Below, in pieces: positions 10,571-17,939 of a stretch of DNA of 32,290 nt; position 1 is the first letter of the stretch, and each line of letters starts with the position of its first letter. Made by a program: the position numbers and the translations under genes. The stretch covers positions 1 to 32,290 of the forward strand of contig JAEZDP010000243.1 of NCBI GenBank assembly GCA_023418055.1, written 5' to 3'. Source of the stretch: Acidobacteriota bacterium (lineage in GTDB: Bacteria > Acidobacteriota > Vicinamibacteria > Vicinamibacterales > Vicinamibacteraceae). The notes below the pieces were generated by a model. It was given only the letters and a program-made list of their open reading frames with translations. It had not been told where the DNA came from and did not search any database.

Positions 10571-10600
10571 GGGAGGGGCGCCTCTCCGCCTTCGCGCCGG

Positions 10601-10628
10601 GGCGCTTCGGCCTGCACGCCGAGGCGCC
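10601..10628 (+). terminator. Hairpin after sucD
   Basis: GGCGCTTCGGC at 10601-10611 pairs with GCCGAGGCGCC at 10618-10628 (11 pairs, one of them G-U) around a six-base loop, 31 bases after the sucD stop. There is no T-run. Together with the -10 element 30 bases further on, it suggests that sucCD and korAB are at least partly separate transcripts. Confidence 0.45.
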
Positions 10629-10655
10629 GGGGTCTCTGCGAGCCGTCGGGCCGGG

Positions 10656-10664
10656 TGATATACT
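10656..10664 (+). promoter_or_regulatory. Extended -10 promoter element before korA
   Basis: TGATATACT at 10656-10664 matches the extended -10 form TGnTATAAT at all but one base. No -35 is visible at 17 bases, as is common for extended -10 promoters. Transcription would start near 10671, about 55 bases before the chosen korA ATG. This also argues against a korA start at the upstream GTG 10655. Confidence 0.5.
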
Positions 10665-10726
10665 CGGTCGATTGGGGTGCGCACGGCCGCAGCGCCGTGG
10701 CCCGCCCAGCAAAGGCAGAGAACTGC

Positions 10727-12619
10727 ATGGCGTCATCCGACCTGCTGGCGGGGCCAGCAGCCCCATCCTTCCAACCGCGCGTCAACGACTTCAGCATCCA
10801 GGTGGCCACCGTCAACGGCTCGGGGAGCCAGACGGCCAACCTCGTGCTGCTCCGGTCGCTCTTCCAGATGGGCGTGCCGGTCTCGGGCAAGAACCTCTTC
10901 CCCTCGAACATCGCCGGGCTGCCCACCTGGTACACCATTCGCGCGAACCACCGCGGCTACATCGCCCGCAAGAAGGAGATCGACCTCCTCGTGGCGATGA
11001 ATGCCGAGACGGCACGCGAGGACGTGCTGGCGCTCGAGCCAGGCTGCGCCGTGGTCTACGACGAGACGCTGCGCCTGTCGGACCTGCGAAGCGACCTGCA
11101 GTTCTACCCGGTGCCCTTCGACCGCATCGTCGCCGAGGTCTGCCCTGACGCGCGGCTGCGCCGCCTCGTCAAGAACATGATCTACGACGGGGTGCTGTCA
11201 CATCTGCTCGGCATCGAGCTGGGCGAGATGGAAATTGCCCTGGCGCGGCAGCTGAAGCAGAAGGCGCGCGCGATTCAGCTGAACAAGGCGGCTCTCGACG
11301 CCGGCGCGGCATACGCGGCCGAGCACTTCGCCGACCGCCCGGTGCCGATTGCCGTCGAGCGCATGGACGAGACCCGCGGCAAGTTGCTCATCGAAGGCAA
11401 CGAAGCGGCCGCCCTCGGCTGCCTGATGGCCGGCGTGACCGTGGTGTCGTGGTATCCCATCACCCCGTCGTCGTCGTTGTGCGAGACGCTCATCGACTAC
11501 CTGCGCACCTACCGCATGGACAAGGAGACGGGGAAGGCCACCTTTGCCGTCGTCCAGGCCGAGGACGAGATCGCGGCGCTCGGCATGGTGGTGGGCGCGT
11601 CGTGGGCAGGTGCCCGTGCCATGACCTCGACGTCGGGGCCCGGCATCTCGCTGATGGCCGAGTTCACGGGGCTCGCGTACTACGCCGAGTTGCCTGCGGT
11701 CATCTTCGACGTGCAGCGCGTGGGTCCCTCGACCGGACTGCCGACCCGCACGGCCCAGGGCGACATCCAGTTTGCCGCCGGGCTGTCGCACGGCGACACG
11801 AAGCACCTGCTGTTGCTGCCGGCCTCGGTGGACGAGTGCTACACGATGGCGATGGCTGCCTTCGACCTCGCCGAGCGCTTCCAGACGCCCGTGTTCGTGA
11901 TGAGCGACCTGGACCTCGGCATGAACACGTGGATGGCCGAGCGCTTCGCCTATCCCGAGACGCCGCTCGACCGTGGCAAGGTGCTGACGCCCGAGAAGCT
12001 CGCCGAGATTGGCGACTGGGGCCGGTACCTCGACGTGGACGGCGACGGCGTGCCGTATCGCACGCTGCCCGGGCAGTTCGGCCCGGCGTACTTCACGCGC
12101 GGGTCGGGCCACAACGAGAAGGCGCAGTACAGCGAGCGGGCCGAGGACTACACCCGCACCCTCGACCGGCTGGTCACCAAGTACAACACCGCGCGGTCCG
12201 CGCTGCCGGCACCCGAGGTGGTGGCCGACGACGGGGCGCGCGTCGGCATCATTGCGTACGGCACCAGCCACTGGGCCGTCGTCGAGAGCCGCGACCAGCT
12301 GGCCGCCGAGCAGGGGCTGGCCACCTCGTACCTGCGGCTTCGGGCGTATCCCTTCACGTCGGCGGTTGCCGAGTTCATCGCGCAGCACGACCGCGTGTAC
12401 GTCGTCGAACAGAACCGCGACGGACAGATGCTCGGGCTGATGCGCCAGGAACTCGGCGCCGCAGCCATCGCCAAGCTGCGCAGCGTGAGGCACTACAACG
12501 GCCTGCCCATCGACGCGCGCTCGATCACCGACGAAATCATGGCGCACGAGACACGTTCGGCGCTGCCGCCCGAGACGGCACCCGAAGACGTGAACGTCGG
12601 CGCCGAGGAGTCTGTCTGA
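10727..12619 (+). CDS. korA: 2-oxoglutarate:ferredoxin oxidoreductase, fused gamma-alpha subunit
   Basis: With KorB oxidises 2-oxoglutarate and CoA to succinyl-CoA and CO2, reducing ferredoxin; the reaction is reversible. 630 residues. Residues about 15-190 are the gamma domain (VATVNGSGSQTANLVLLRSL, GKNLFPSN). From about residue 220 comes the alpha domain with VSWYPITPSSSLCE, EDEIAALGMVVGASWAGARA and TSTSGPGISLM, followed by a C-terminal transketolase-like domain. This gamma-alpha fusion plus a separate beta is the usual layout of two-subunit KORs. The frame opens at a GTG at 10655, but that codon lies in the promoter, so the ATG at 10727 is preferred. It sits between sucCD, which consumes its product, and korB. 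A different 2-oxoacid substrate cannot be ruled out by sequence alone, but context favours 2-oxoglutarate. Confidence 0.9.
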   Translation: MASSDLLAGPAAPSFQPRVNDFSIQVATVNGSGSQTANLVLLRSLFQMGVPVSGKNLFPSNIAGLPTWYTIRANHRGYIARKKEIDLLVAMNAETAREDVLALEPGCAVVYDETLRLSDLRSDLQFYPVPFDRIVAEVCPDARLRRLVKNMIYDGVLSHLLGIELGEMEIALARQLKQKARAIQLNKAALDAGAAYAAEHFADRPVPIAVERMDETRGKLLIEGNEAAALGCLMAGVTVVSWYPITPSSSLCETLIDYLRTYRMDKETGKATFAVVQAEDEIAALGMVVGASWAGARAMTSTSGPGISLMAEFTGLAYYAELPAVIFDVQRVGPSTGLPTRTAQGDIQFAAGLSHGDTKHLLLLPASVDECYTMAMAAFDLAERFQTPVFVMSDLDLGMNTWMAERFAYPETPLDRGKVLTPEKLAEIGDWGRYLDVDGDGVPYRTLPGQFGPAYFTRGSGHNEKAQYSERAEDYTRTLDRLVTKYNTARSALPAPEVVADDGARVGIIAYGTSHWAVVESRDQLAAEQGLATSYLRLRAYPFTSAVAEFIAQHDRVYVVEQNRDGQMLGLMRQELGAAAIAKLRSVRHYNGLPIDARSITDEIMAHETRSALPPETAPEDVNVGAEESV

Positions 12620-12620
12620 C

Positions 12621-13667
12621 ATGGCCACTCCGGTCGTTCCCACCCCTCCCCGGAAGATCAACCGCATCGGGCTCGAGCCCTCGGCCTACCGCGGCGGCAA
12701 GACGACGTTGTGCGCGGGCTGCGGACACAACGCCATCACTGAGCGCATCATCGACGCGTTCTACGAGATGGGTGTCGATCCGACGCGGGTGCTCAAACTG
12801 TCGGGCATCGGCTGCTCGAGCAAGAGCCCGGCCTACTTCCTGAACACCGCGCACGGGTTCAACTCGGTGCATGGCCGCATGCCCTCGGTGGCCACCGGCG
12901 CGCTGCTCGCCAACAAGACGATGCTCGGCATCGGGGTGAGCGGCGACGGCGACACCGGGGCCATCGGCATCGGCCAGTTCGTGCACCTGATGCGCCGCAA
13001 CCTGCCCCTCATTTACATCATCGAGGACAACGGCTGTTACGGGCTGACCAAGGGCCAGTTCTCGCCGATGGCCGACGTGGGCAGCCGCCTCAAGAACGGC
13101 GTCGTCAACGACCTGCCGCCCATCGACGTGTGTGCGCTGGCCGTCGAGCTCGGCGCGACGTTCGTGGCACGCTCGTTCTCGGGTGACAAGAAGCAGCTGC
13201 TCTCGATCCTGAAGGCGGCCATCAGCCACCGCGGCACGTGCATGATCGACGTCATCTCGCCGTGCGTGACCTTCAACGACCACGAGGGCTCCACCAAGAG
13301 CTACGCGTACGCGAAGGAGCACGACGAGCCGCTCGGCGAGATCAGCTTCGTGCCGTTCTTCCAGGACATCAGCGTGGAATACGAGCCGGGGTCGACCGTG
13401 CCGGTGCGCATGCACGACGGCTCGACGCTGCTGCTCAAGAAGCTCGACGACAGCTACGATCCCTCGAACAAGGTCGAGGCCATCCGGCTGTTGCACGAGA
13501 CCGCACGGCGCGGCGAGTTCGCCACGGGCATCGTCTACATCGAGCCCGACGGCATGGACTTCCTGTCGCTGCTCAACACCGTCGACGAGCCTCTGGCGAC
13601 GCTGCCGGCCGACATCACACGGCCGGGGCGCGCCGCGTTCGACGCCATTCTCGACGCCCACATCTGA
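12621..13667 (+). CDS. korB: 2-oxoglutarate:ferredoxin oxidoreductase beta subunit
   Basis: Thiamine-pyrophosphate-binding catalytic subunit, 348 residues. The TPP/Mg motif GDGDTGAIGIGQF...NLPLIYIIEDNGCYGLTKGQ spans about 108-146. Four cysteines, C31 and C34 (CAGCGH), C65 (GIGCSSK) and C215 (SPCVTFND), fit the ligands of the single [4Fe-4S] cluster of this family. The C-terminus has the HDGSTLLLKKLD segment typical of KorB. The ATG lies one base after the korA stop, and its ribosome binding site GAGGAG (12606-12611) is inside korA, so the two are translationally coupled and expected in equal amounts. Confidence 0.92.
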   Translation: MATPVVPTPPRKINRIGLEPSAYRGGKTTLCAGCGHNAITERIIDAFYEMGVDPTRVLKLSGIGCSSKSPAYFLNTAHGFNSVHGRMPSVATGALLANKTMLGIGVSGDGDTGAIGIGQFVHLMRRNLPLIYIIEDNGCYGLTKGQFSPMADVGSRLKNGVVNDLPPIDVCALAVELGATFVARSFSGDKKQLLSILKAAISHRGTCMIDVISPCVTFNDHEGSTKSYAYAKEHDEPLGEISFVPFFQDISVEYEPGSTVPVRMHDGSTLLLKKLDDSYDPSNKVEAIRLLHETARRGEFATGIVYIEPDGMDFLSLLNTVDEPLATLPADITRPGRAAFDAILDAHI

Positions 13668-13684
13668 CAGGATTCCGACCGCTC

Positions 13685-14098
13685 ATGGAACGTACCTTCG
13701 CCATCATCAAGCCCGACGCCGTCAAGGCTGGCGTCACGGGCCGCATCCTCGCCCGCATCGAATCGGAAGGCTTCCGCATCGTCGCCATGCGTCAGCAGCA
13801 CCTGACCAAGGCCGAGGCCGAGGGCTTCTACGCCGTGCACGCCGAGAAGCCGTTCTTCGGCGGCCTCACCGACTTCATGTCGTCGGGCCCGTGCGTGCTG
13901 CTGTGCCTCGAGGCCGACCAGGCCATCACGCGCTGGCGCACGCTGATGGGCGCGACCAACCCCGCCAATGCCGAGCCCGGTACGATGCGGGCCGAGTTCG
14001 GGGCCTCGATCGACAACAACGCCACGCACGGCTCGGACGCGCCAGAGACGGCGGCCTTCGAACTCGGGTACTTCTTCCGAGGCATGGAACTGGCCTGA
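13685..14098 (+). CDS. ndk: Nucleoside diphosphate kinase
   Basis: Transfers phosphate from NTPs to NDPs and dNDPs via phosphohistidine; cytosolic. 137 residues. The start MERTFAIIKPDAV and the active site NNATHGSDAPE with H115 are canonical, and KPFFGGL is the usual nucleotide-site strand. The frame is open upstream within korB, but the ATG at 13685 gives the universal N-terminus; AGGA lies about 11 bases before it. It starts 17 bases after korB, so it probably belongs to the korAB transcript. Ndk has been reported to associate with succinyl-CoA synthetase in other bacteria, and the placement near sucCD fits exchange between GTP and ATP. dcd further downstream adds a nucleotide theme. Confidence 0.96.
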   Translation: MERTFAIIKPDAVKAGVTGRILARIESEGFRIVAMRQQHLTKAEAEGFYAVHAEKPFFGGLTDFMSSGPCVLLCLEADQAITRWRTLMGATNPANAEPGTMRAEFGASIDNNATHGSDAPETAAFELGYFFRGMELA

Positions 14099-14102
14099 GG
14101 CT

Positions 14103-14264
14103 TGATGCCTAATGCCTGATGCCTAATGCCTAATGCCAAATGTTTGTTGTCCGAGCGATGGCAGGCGGGGACAGCATCGAGCATGCCGCGTCAGGCGTAG
14201 GGTACGGCGTCGTTGTCAAGCGTTGAGGGTAAAGCAGCAATCAAGCATTAAGCATCAAGCATCA
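14103..14264. repeat. Inverted heptamer arrays between ndk and the DUF2905 gene
   Basis: The left arm is five TRATGCC units (14103-14137: TGATGCC, TAATGCC, TGATGCC, TAATGCC, TAATGCC). The right arm (14236-14264) is one 8-mer AGCAATCA followed by AGCATTA, AGCATCA, AGCATCA. The complement of the right unit is TRATGCT, so the arms are inverted copies differing at one of seven bases. About 98 bases of non-array sequence lie between. The right arm ends four bases before the next start codon. Confidence 0.88.
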
Positions 14265-14268
14265 GACA

Positions 14269-14466
14269 ATGGCTGGACGCACGCTGCTCATCATCGGGCT
14301 CGTGATCGCCGCCGTCGGCGGCCTGATGATGCTCGGCCTGCCGCTCGGCCGGTTGCCCGGCGACATCGTGGTGGAACGGGAACGGGGAAGTTTCTACTTC
14401 CCCATCGTGACGTGTATTGTACTCAGCGTGCTGGCAACGCTGGTGTTGTCCGTGTTCCGCCGCTGA
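14269..14466 (+). CDS. Small DUF2905 family membrane protein
   Basis: 65 residues with two membrane segments (about 5-23 and 44-62) joined by a short loop. The loop sequence GRLPGDIVVERERGSFYFPI is the hallmark of DUF2905, a widespread small inner-membrane family with no assigned function. The ATG at 14269 is directly preceded by the heptamer array and no Shine-Dalgarno is visible, so translation may be coupled or weak. It lies between ndk and dcd with repeat arrays on both sides. I assign the family from the loop and topology, not a role. Confidence 0.85.
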   Translation: MAGRTLLIIGLVIAAVGGLMMLGLPLGRLPGDIVVERERGSFYFPIVTCIVLSVLATLVLSVFRR

Positions 14467-14500
14467 TCACGTCAGCGTGCGGTCCACGGCGCTGCGCGCC

Positions 14501-14572
14501 TTCGTTCCTTTGTTCCTTCGCTCCTTTGCTCCTTCGTTCCTTGTTTCCTTCGCTCCTTCGTTCCTCCGCTCC
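14501..14572 (+). repeat. Octamer array TTYGYTCC x9 directly upstream of dcd
   Basis: Nine consecutive 8-base units: TTCGTTCC, TTTGTTCC, TTCGCTCC, TTTGCTCC, TTCGTTCC, TTGTTTCC, TTCGCTCC, TTCGTTCC, TCCGCTCC. The array ends five bases before the dcd ATG. The period is 8, not 7 as in the other arrays, and no inverted arm is found nearby. The coding-strand RNA would be a pyrimidine-rich tract with repeated CUCC; the opposite strand is purine-rich (GGAGCGAA). Confidence 0.88.
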
Positions 14573-14577
14573 TGCCT

Positions 14578-15132
14578 ATGTCCATCAAAGCCGACAAGTG
14601 GATTCGCCGCATGGCCCTCGAGCACGGCATGATCGAGCCGTTCGAGGATCGCCAGGTTCGAGAAGGGGTGGTGTCGTTCGGGTTGTCGTCGTACGGCTAC
14701 GACATCAGGGTGGCTGACGAGTTCAAGGTGTTCACCAACGTGAACAACACCGTCATCGACCCCAAGGACTTCGACCCCCGGTCGTTTGTGGACATCAAGA
14801 CCGACGTCTGCATCGTGCCGCCGAACTCGTTCGCGCTGGCGCGGACGATCGAGTACTTCCGCATCCCGCGCGACATCCTCACCATCTGTCTGGGCAAGTC
14901 CACCTACGCCCGGTGCGGCATCATCGTCAACGTGACGCCGTTCGAGCCCGAGTGGGAGGGGTTCGTGACGCTGGAGATCAGCAACACGACGCCGCTGCCG
15001 GCGAAGATCTACGCCAACGAGGGCATTGCCCAGGTGTTGTTCTTTCAGGGCGACGAGCCGTGCGAGGTGTCGTACGCCGACAAGCGGGGCAAGTACCTCA
15101 AGCAGCGCGGCGTCACGCTGCCGAAGATCTGA
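14578..15132 (+). CDS. dcd: dCTP deaminase
   Basis: Deaminates dCTP to dUTP, feeding dTMP synthesis; cytosolic homotrimer. 184 residues, within the usual range. The N-terminus MSIKADKWIRRMA, the strand VSFGLSSYGYDIRVADEF, and the active-site segment GKSTYARCGIIVNVTPFEPEW followed by GFVTLEISNTTPLP provide the conserved Ser, Arg and Glu. YANEGIAQVLFF is also typical. dCTP deaminase alone is favoured over the bifunctional dUTP-forming type, which I cannot separate fully by eye. The ATG at 14578 is preceded immediately by the octamer array and has no Shine-Dalgarno. It converges on the AlgJ-like gene with 18 bases between. Confidence 0.95.
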   Translation: MSIKADKWIRRMALEHGMIEPFEDRQVREGVVSFGLSSYGYDIRVADEFKVFTNVNNTVIDPKDFDPRSFVDIKTDVCIVPPNSFALARTIEYFRIPRDILTICLGKSTYARCGIIVNVTPFEPEWEGFVTLEISNTTPLPAKIYANEGIAQVLFFQGDEPCEVSYADKRGKYLKQRGVTLPKI

Positions 15133-15150
15133 GCCGGGGCCGTCACGACG

Positions 15151-16482
15151 TCAGGGCGGCGCCAGCGGCAGCAGGCGCCAGTCACCCTGGGCCAGTTCGC
15201 GCGCCGCGAACTGGTAGACGACCAGGCGGGTGTTGGCCAGGCGCTCGGGGTCGGCGTGGCTCACCTGCTGGAGCATGGCGCGCGTGGCCCACGCGCCCTG
15301 GTCGTTCTGCACCAGCCGGTCCACCGGGCGACCGAGCGCGACGCTGAGGTGCTCGGCGAACCCGGCCCCCGATCCCCATCCCATCGACTCGAGCGCGTAG
15401 ATGTTGCTGAAGCTGTCGCCGAGCAACAGCACCTCGGCGCCGCGTGTCGGCCGCCAGGGCGTGCCGTCGGCTTCGCTCACGCTGGTGACCTCGACGGCTT
15501 CGGGGGGAAAGGTCTGTTGCGAGGGCGGCAGGTCGAGCATCTGCGCCGTGTCGCCCGCCTGACGGACGTGCGCGACCGACTGCGTGTAGCGGTGGGATCC
15601 GCGCGTGATGCCGGCCCTGGCCGCGAGAAAGCCCGCGACCTCGGTGGCCACGTACTGCAGCGCGGCCGGGCGCCAGTGCGTATCGGTCTGGAGGTACTGC
15701 GGCTCGCCGCCTGCCCGTCGCTGCACGAGACGAGGCGCCGGATCGTACACGAGGATCCCTTCACGCCCGAGCGCGGCCACGAGCGCGGTAAACGACGGGT
15801 TCTGCACCGGCGCGTCGAACCCCTCGTAGGCAGCCGCCAGTTCCGCCGGGTGGATGGTGGGCTTCACCGGTGTCGGTACGACGAGCAGCGTGATGCCGCG
15901 GCGGTCCAGATCGAGTTTGAGCTGCGCCATGGCGGCGACAGGATCTACCGCAGGCCGGCTCTCCCACTCCGCTGCGGCCGCCACACGGCGGGCCTGCTGG
16001 TCCTCATCGAGAAACGGCCGCCCGGTCGCGTACTCGACGTCGGGGCGGTAGAAGAGCCACCCCTCACGTCCGACGTACACCCGCTCGTTGCCCGCGCCGA
16101 GCCATCCACTGAGCAGCAGTTGCGACGGCGGGCGCAGGGCCCGTCCCACGACCGACTCCTGCTCGAGCCCGCTCTCGAAGGCGTCGAGCGACGACAACGT
16201 CGCGCGGTTCGCGGCCACGACGCGCGTCCAGGCGCCGCCCTGGCTGGTGCGCCCTTCCGTGGCCGCCGTGGCTGGTATCCGTGCGAGGTGCAGCCAGACA
16301 CCAGGCTCGCGCGTCCAGACGACCCGAGCGACCTCGACGAGGCCCATGACGAGCAACGTCGCGAGGAACACGGTAACGAGCACCCTGGCCACGCCGGGCG
16401 AGACGTGCGTGTGGCCGAGATCGCGACGTGCCTGCGCTTCGCGTGACAGGGGCGGGTGCGGGGCGGTGCTCGGCGTGGCCAT
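15151..16482 (-). CDS. AlgJ/AlgX-like SGNH O-acetyltransferase, membrane-anchored
   Basis: Probably transfers acetyl groups to an extracellular polysaccharide in the periplasm. 443 residues: a cytosolic N-tail, one membrane helix at about 32-52, then a periplasmic SGNH-hydrolase-like domain. The catalytic Ser is in LLLGDSFSNIY, and the Asp-His pair in QTDTHWRP, the two hallmarks of AlgJ/AlgX-family enzymes. GREGWLFYRPDVEY is the family's N-terminal substrate-domain motif. Its start overlaps the stop of the MBOAT gene by one base (TGATG), so the pair is translationally coupled, as in alginate-type acetylation modules. No alginate polymerase gene is nearby, so the substrate is unknown. Confidence 0.85.
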   Translation of the reverse strand: MATPSTAPHPPLSREAQARRDLGHTHVSPGVARVLVTVFLATLLVMGLVEVARVVWTREPGVWLHLARIPATAATEGRTSQGGAWTRVVAANRATLSSLDAFESGLEQESVVGRALRPPSQLLLSGWLGAGNERVYVGREGWLFYRPDVEYATGRPFLDEDQQARRVAAAAEWESRPAVDPVAAMAQLKLDLDRRGITLLVVPTPVKPTIHPAELAAAYEGFDAPVQNPSFTALVAALGREGILVYDPAPRLVQRRAGGEPQYLQTDTHWRPAALQYVATEVAGFLAARAGITRGSHRYTQSVAHVRQAGDTAQMLDLPPSQQTFPPEAVEVTSVSEADGTPWRPTRGAEVLLLGDSFSNIYALESMGWGSGAGFAEHLSVALGRPVDRLVQNDQGAWATRAMLQQVSHADPERLANTRLVVYQFAARELAQGDWRLLPLAPP

Positions 16483-17933
16483 CAGAAGATGAAGTAGATG
16501 AACGGGTTGAAGGCCTGCGTGGTGAGCGCCATCACCGACAAGCCGAAGAGCCCGAGCGCGATGGCGGCTCGCGGCTGCGTGAGGACGCGCGTCCAGTCCC
16601 ACGTCTGTGGGCAGGCCCACACGACGACCGCCGCAGCCACGAACGTGCCGAGGTAGTAGGGCGCGTACACGATGCCCGCCAGTAGCACCGCGCCGTCGGC
16701 GGGCACGCCGAGGCCGAACATCTGGCCGAGGTACGTGGTGGCGTCCCCGATCGACGCTGCGCGGAAGAACACCCAGCCGACCACGACCAGCACGAAGGTG
16801 AGGGCCATGCGCGCGGCACCGGGGATCCTGCCGTAGAGGGCCTGCGTGCCCACCGCCCGCTCGAGCGCGAGCCACGTGCCGTGCAACGCGCCCCAGGCCA
16901 CGAATGTCCAGGCCGCGCCATGCCACAACCCCCCAAGCAGCATGACCAGCAGCAGGTTGACGTAGGTCCGGCCTGGCCCCTTCCGATTGCCGCCCAGGGG
17001 CAGGTAGAGATAGTCACGCAGCCAGGTGGACAGCGAGATGTGCCACCGCCGCCAGAACTCGGTGATCGACCGCGACTGGTACGGCGAGTCGAAGTTCTTG
17101 GGGAAGACGAAGCCGAGCATCAGGCCGAGGCCGATGGCCATGTCGGAGTACCCGCTGAAGTCGAAGTAGATCTGGAAGGCGTAGGCCGTGGCGCCGTACC
17201 ACGCCTCGAGCGGGTGCAGCGAGCCCGCGTCGAAGGCCAGGTCGGCCACCTTACCGCACGGGTTGGCGAGCAGCACCTTCTTGGCGAGGCCGACGCTGAA
17301 GAAAGCCGTGCCGCGCGCGAACTTCGTCACGGTGTGTGTGCGCGACCGCAACTGGTCGGCCACTTCCGAGAACCTGATGATCGGGCCCGCGACCAGTTGC
17401 GGGAACATCGAGACGTAACACGCGAAGTCCACGAAGCTGCACAGCGGGGTGGCGTGTCCGCGGTAGACGTCCCAGGAGTAGCTCATCGACTGGAACGTGT
17501 AGAAGCTGATGCCGAGCGGCAGCGTGATGCGAAACGCCACGTCGAGGCGAAGTCCGGACAGTCCGAGGGCCTCCACGAGCGCGTCGTAGCTCTCGACGCC
17601 GAAGTTGAAGTACTTGAAGAACCCGAGGAGCGCCAGGTTGCTGACGATGGAGACGGCCAGGGCGCGTCGCCCTGTGGGCGCCACGGGCACGGCGTACCCG
17701 GAGGCGTTCGTGCGCACACCGCCGGCACGTGCCTTGCCGATGGCGCGGCCGCACAGATAGTCGATGACCGTCGACCCGAACAGCAGCGGGACGAAGAGCG
17801 GGTTGGCCCAGCCGTAGAAGACGTAGCTGAGCGCGGTGAGCAGCAGGTGCTGCGCGCGTCGCGGCCCGGCGTAGTAGAGCCCGAGCGCGACCGGCAGGAA
17901 GTAGAACAGGAACAGGTACGAACTGAAGACCAT
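16482..17933 (-). CDS. MBOAT membrane O-acyltransferase (AlgI/DltB-like)
   Basis: Multi-pass inner-membrane protein expected to pass acetyl groups from cytosolic donors across the membrane to the AlgJ-like partner. 483 residues, the usual AlgI length, starting MVFSSYLFLFYFLPVALGLYY. Family motifs include LPLGISFYTFQSMSY, SDMAIGLGLMLGF, PYQSRSITEFWRRWHISLSTW and the catalytic histidine in GGLWHGAAWTFVAWG. The ATG at 17933 lies six bases after the preceding lipoprotein's stop, with GAGG overlapping that stop. The gene order lipoprotein-MBOAT-AlgJ-like suggests a three-gene module. DltB is less likely because no dltA, dltC or dltD is present. Confidence 0.9.
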   Translation of the reverse strand: MVFSSYLFLFYFLPVALGLYYAGPRRAQHLLLTALSYVFYGWANPLFVPLLFGSTVIDYLCGRAIGKARAGGVRTNASGYAVPVAPTGRRALAVSIVSNLALLGFFKYFNFGVESYDALVEALGLSGLRLDVAFRITLPLGISFYTFQSMSYSWDVYRGHATPLCSFVDFACYVSMFPQLVAGPIIRFSEVADQLRSRTHTVTKFARGTAFFSVGLAKKVLLANPCGKVADLAFDAGSLHPLEAWYGATAYAFQIYFDFSGYSDMAIGLGLMLGFVFPKNFDSPYQSRSITEFWRRWHISLSTWLRDYLYLPLGGNRKGPGRTYVNLLLVMLLGGLWHGAAWTFVAWGALHGTWLALERAVGTQALYGRIPGAARMALTFVLVVVGWVFFRAASIGDATTYLGQMFGLGVPADGAVLLAGIVYAPYYLGTFVAAAVVVWACPQTWDWTRVLTQPRAAIALGLFGLSVMALTTQAFNPFIYFIF

Positions 17934-17939
17934 CGCGCC

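Noticed and set aside
10655..10726. Upstream GTG start for korA
   Set aside because: The codon lies within the extended -10 element and the added residues do not resemble the family N-terminus.
11449..12843. 464-codon plus-strand frame across the korA/korB border
   Set aside because: Wrong frame for both subunits, Arg-rich and without motifs.
14103..14264. Phase-variable coding repeat
   Set aside because: The arrays lie between stop and start codons, not inside a reading frame, so copy change would not shift a frame.
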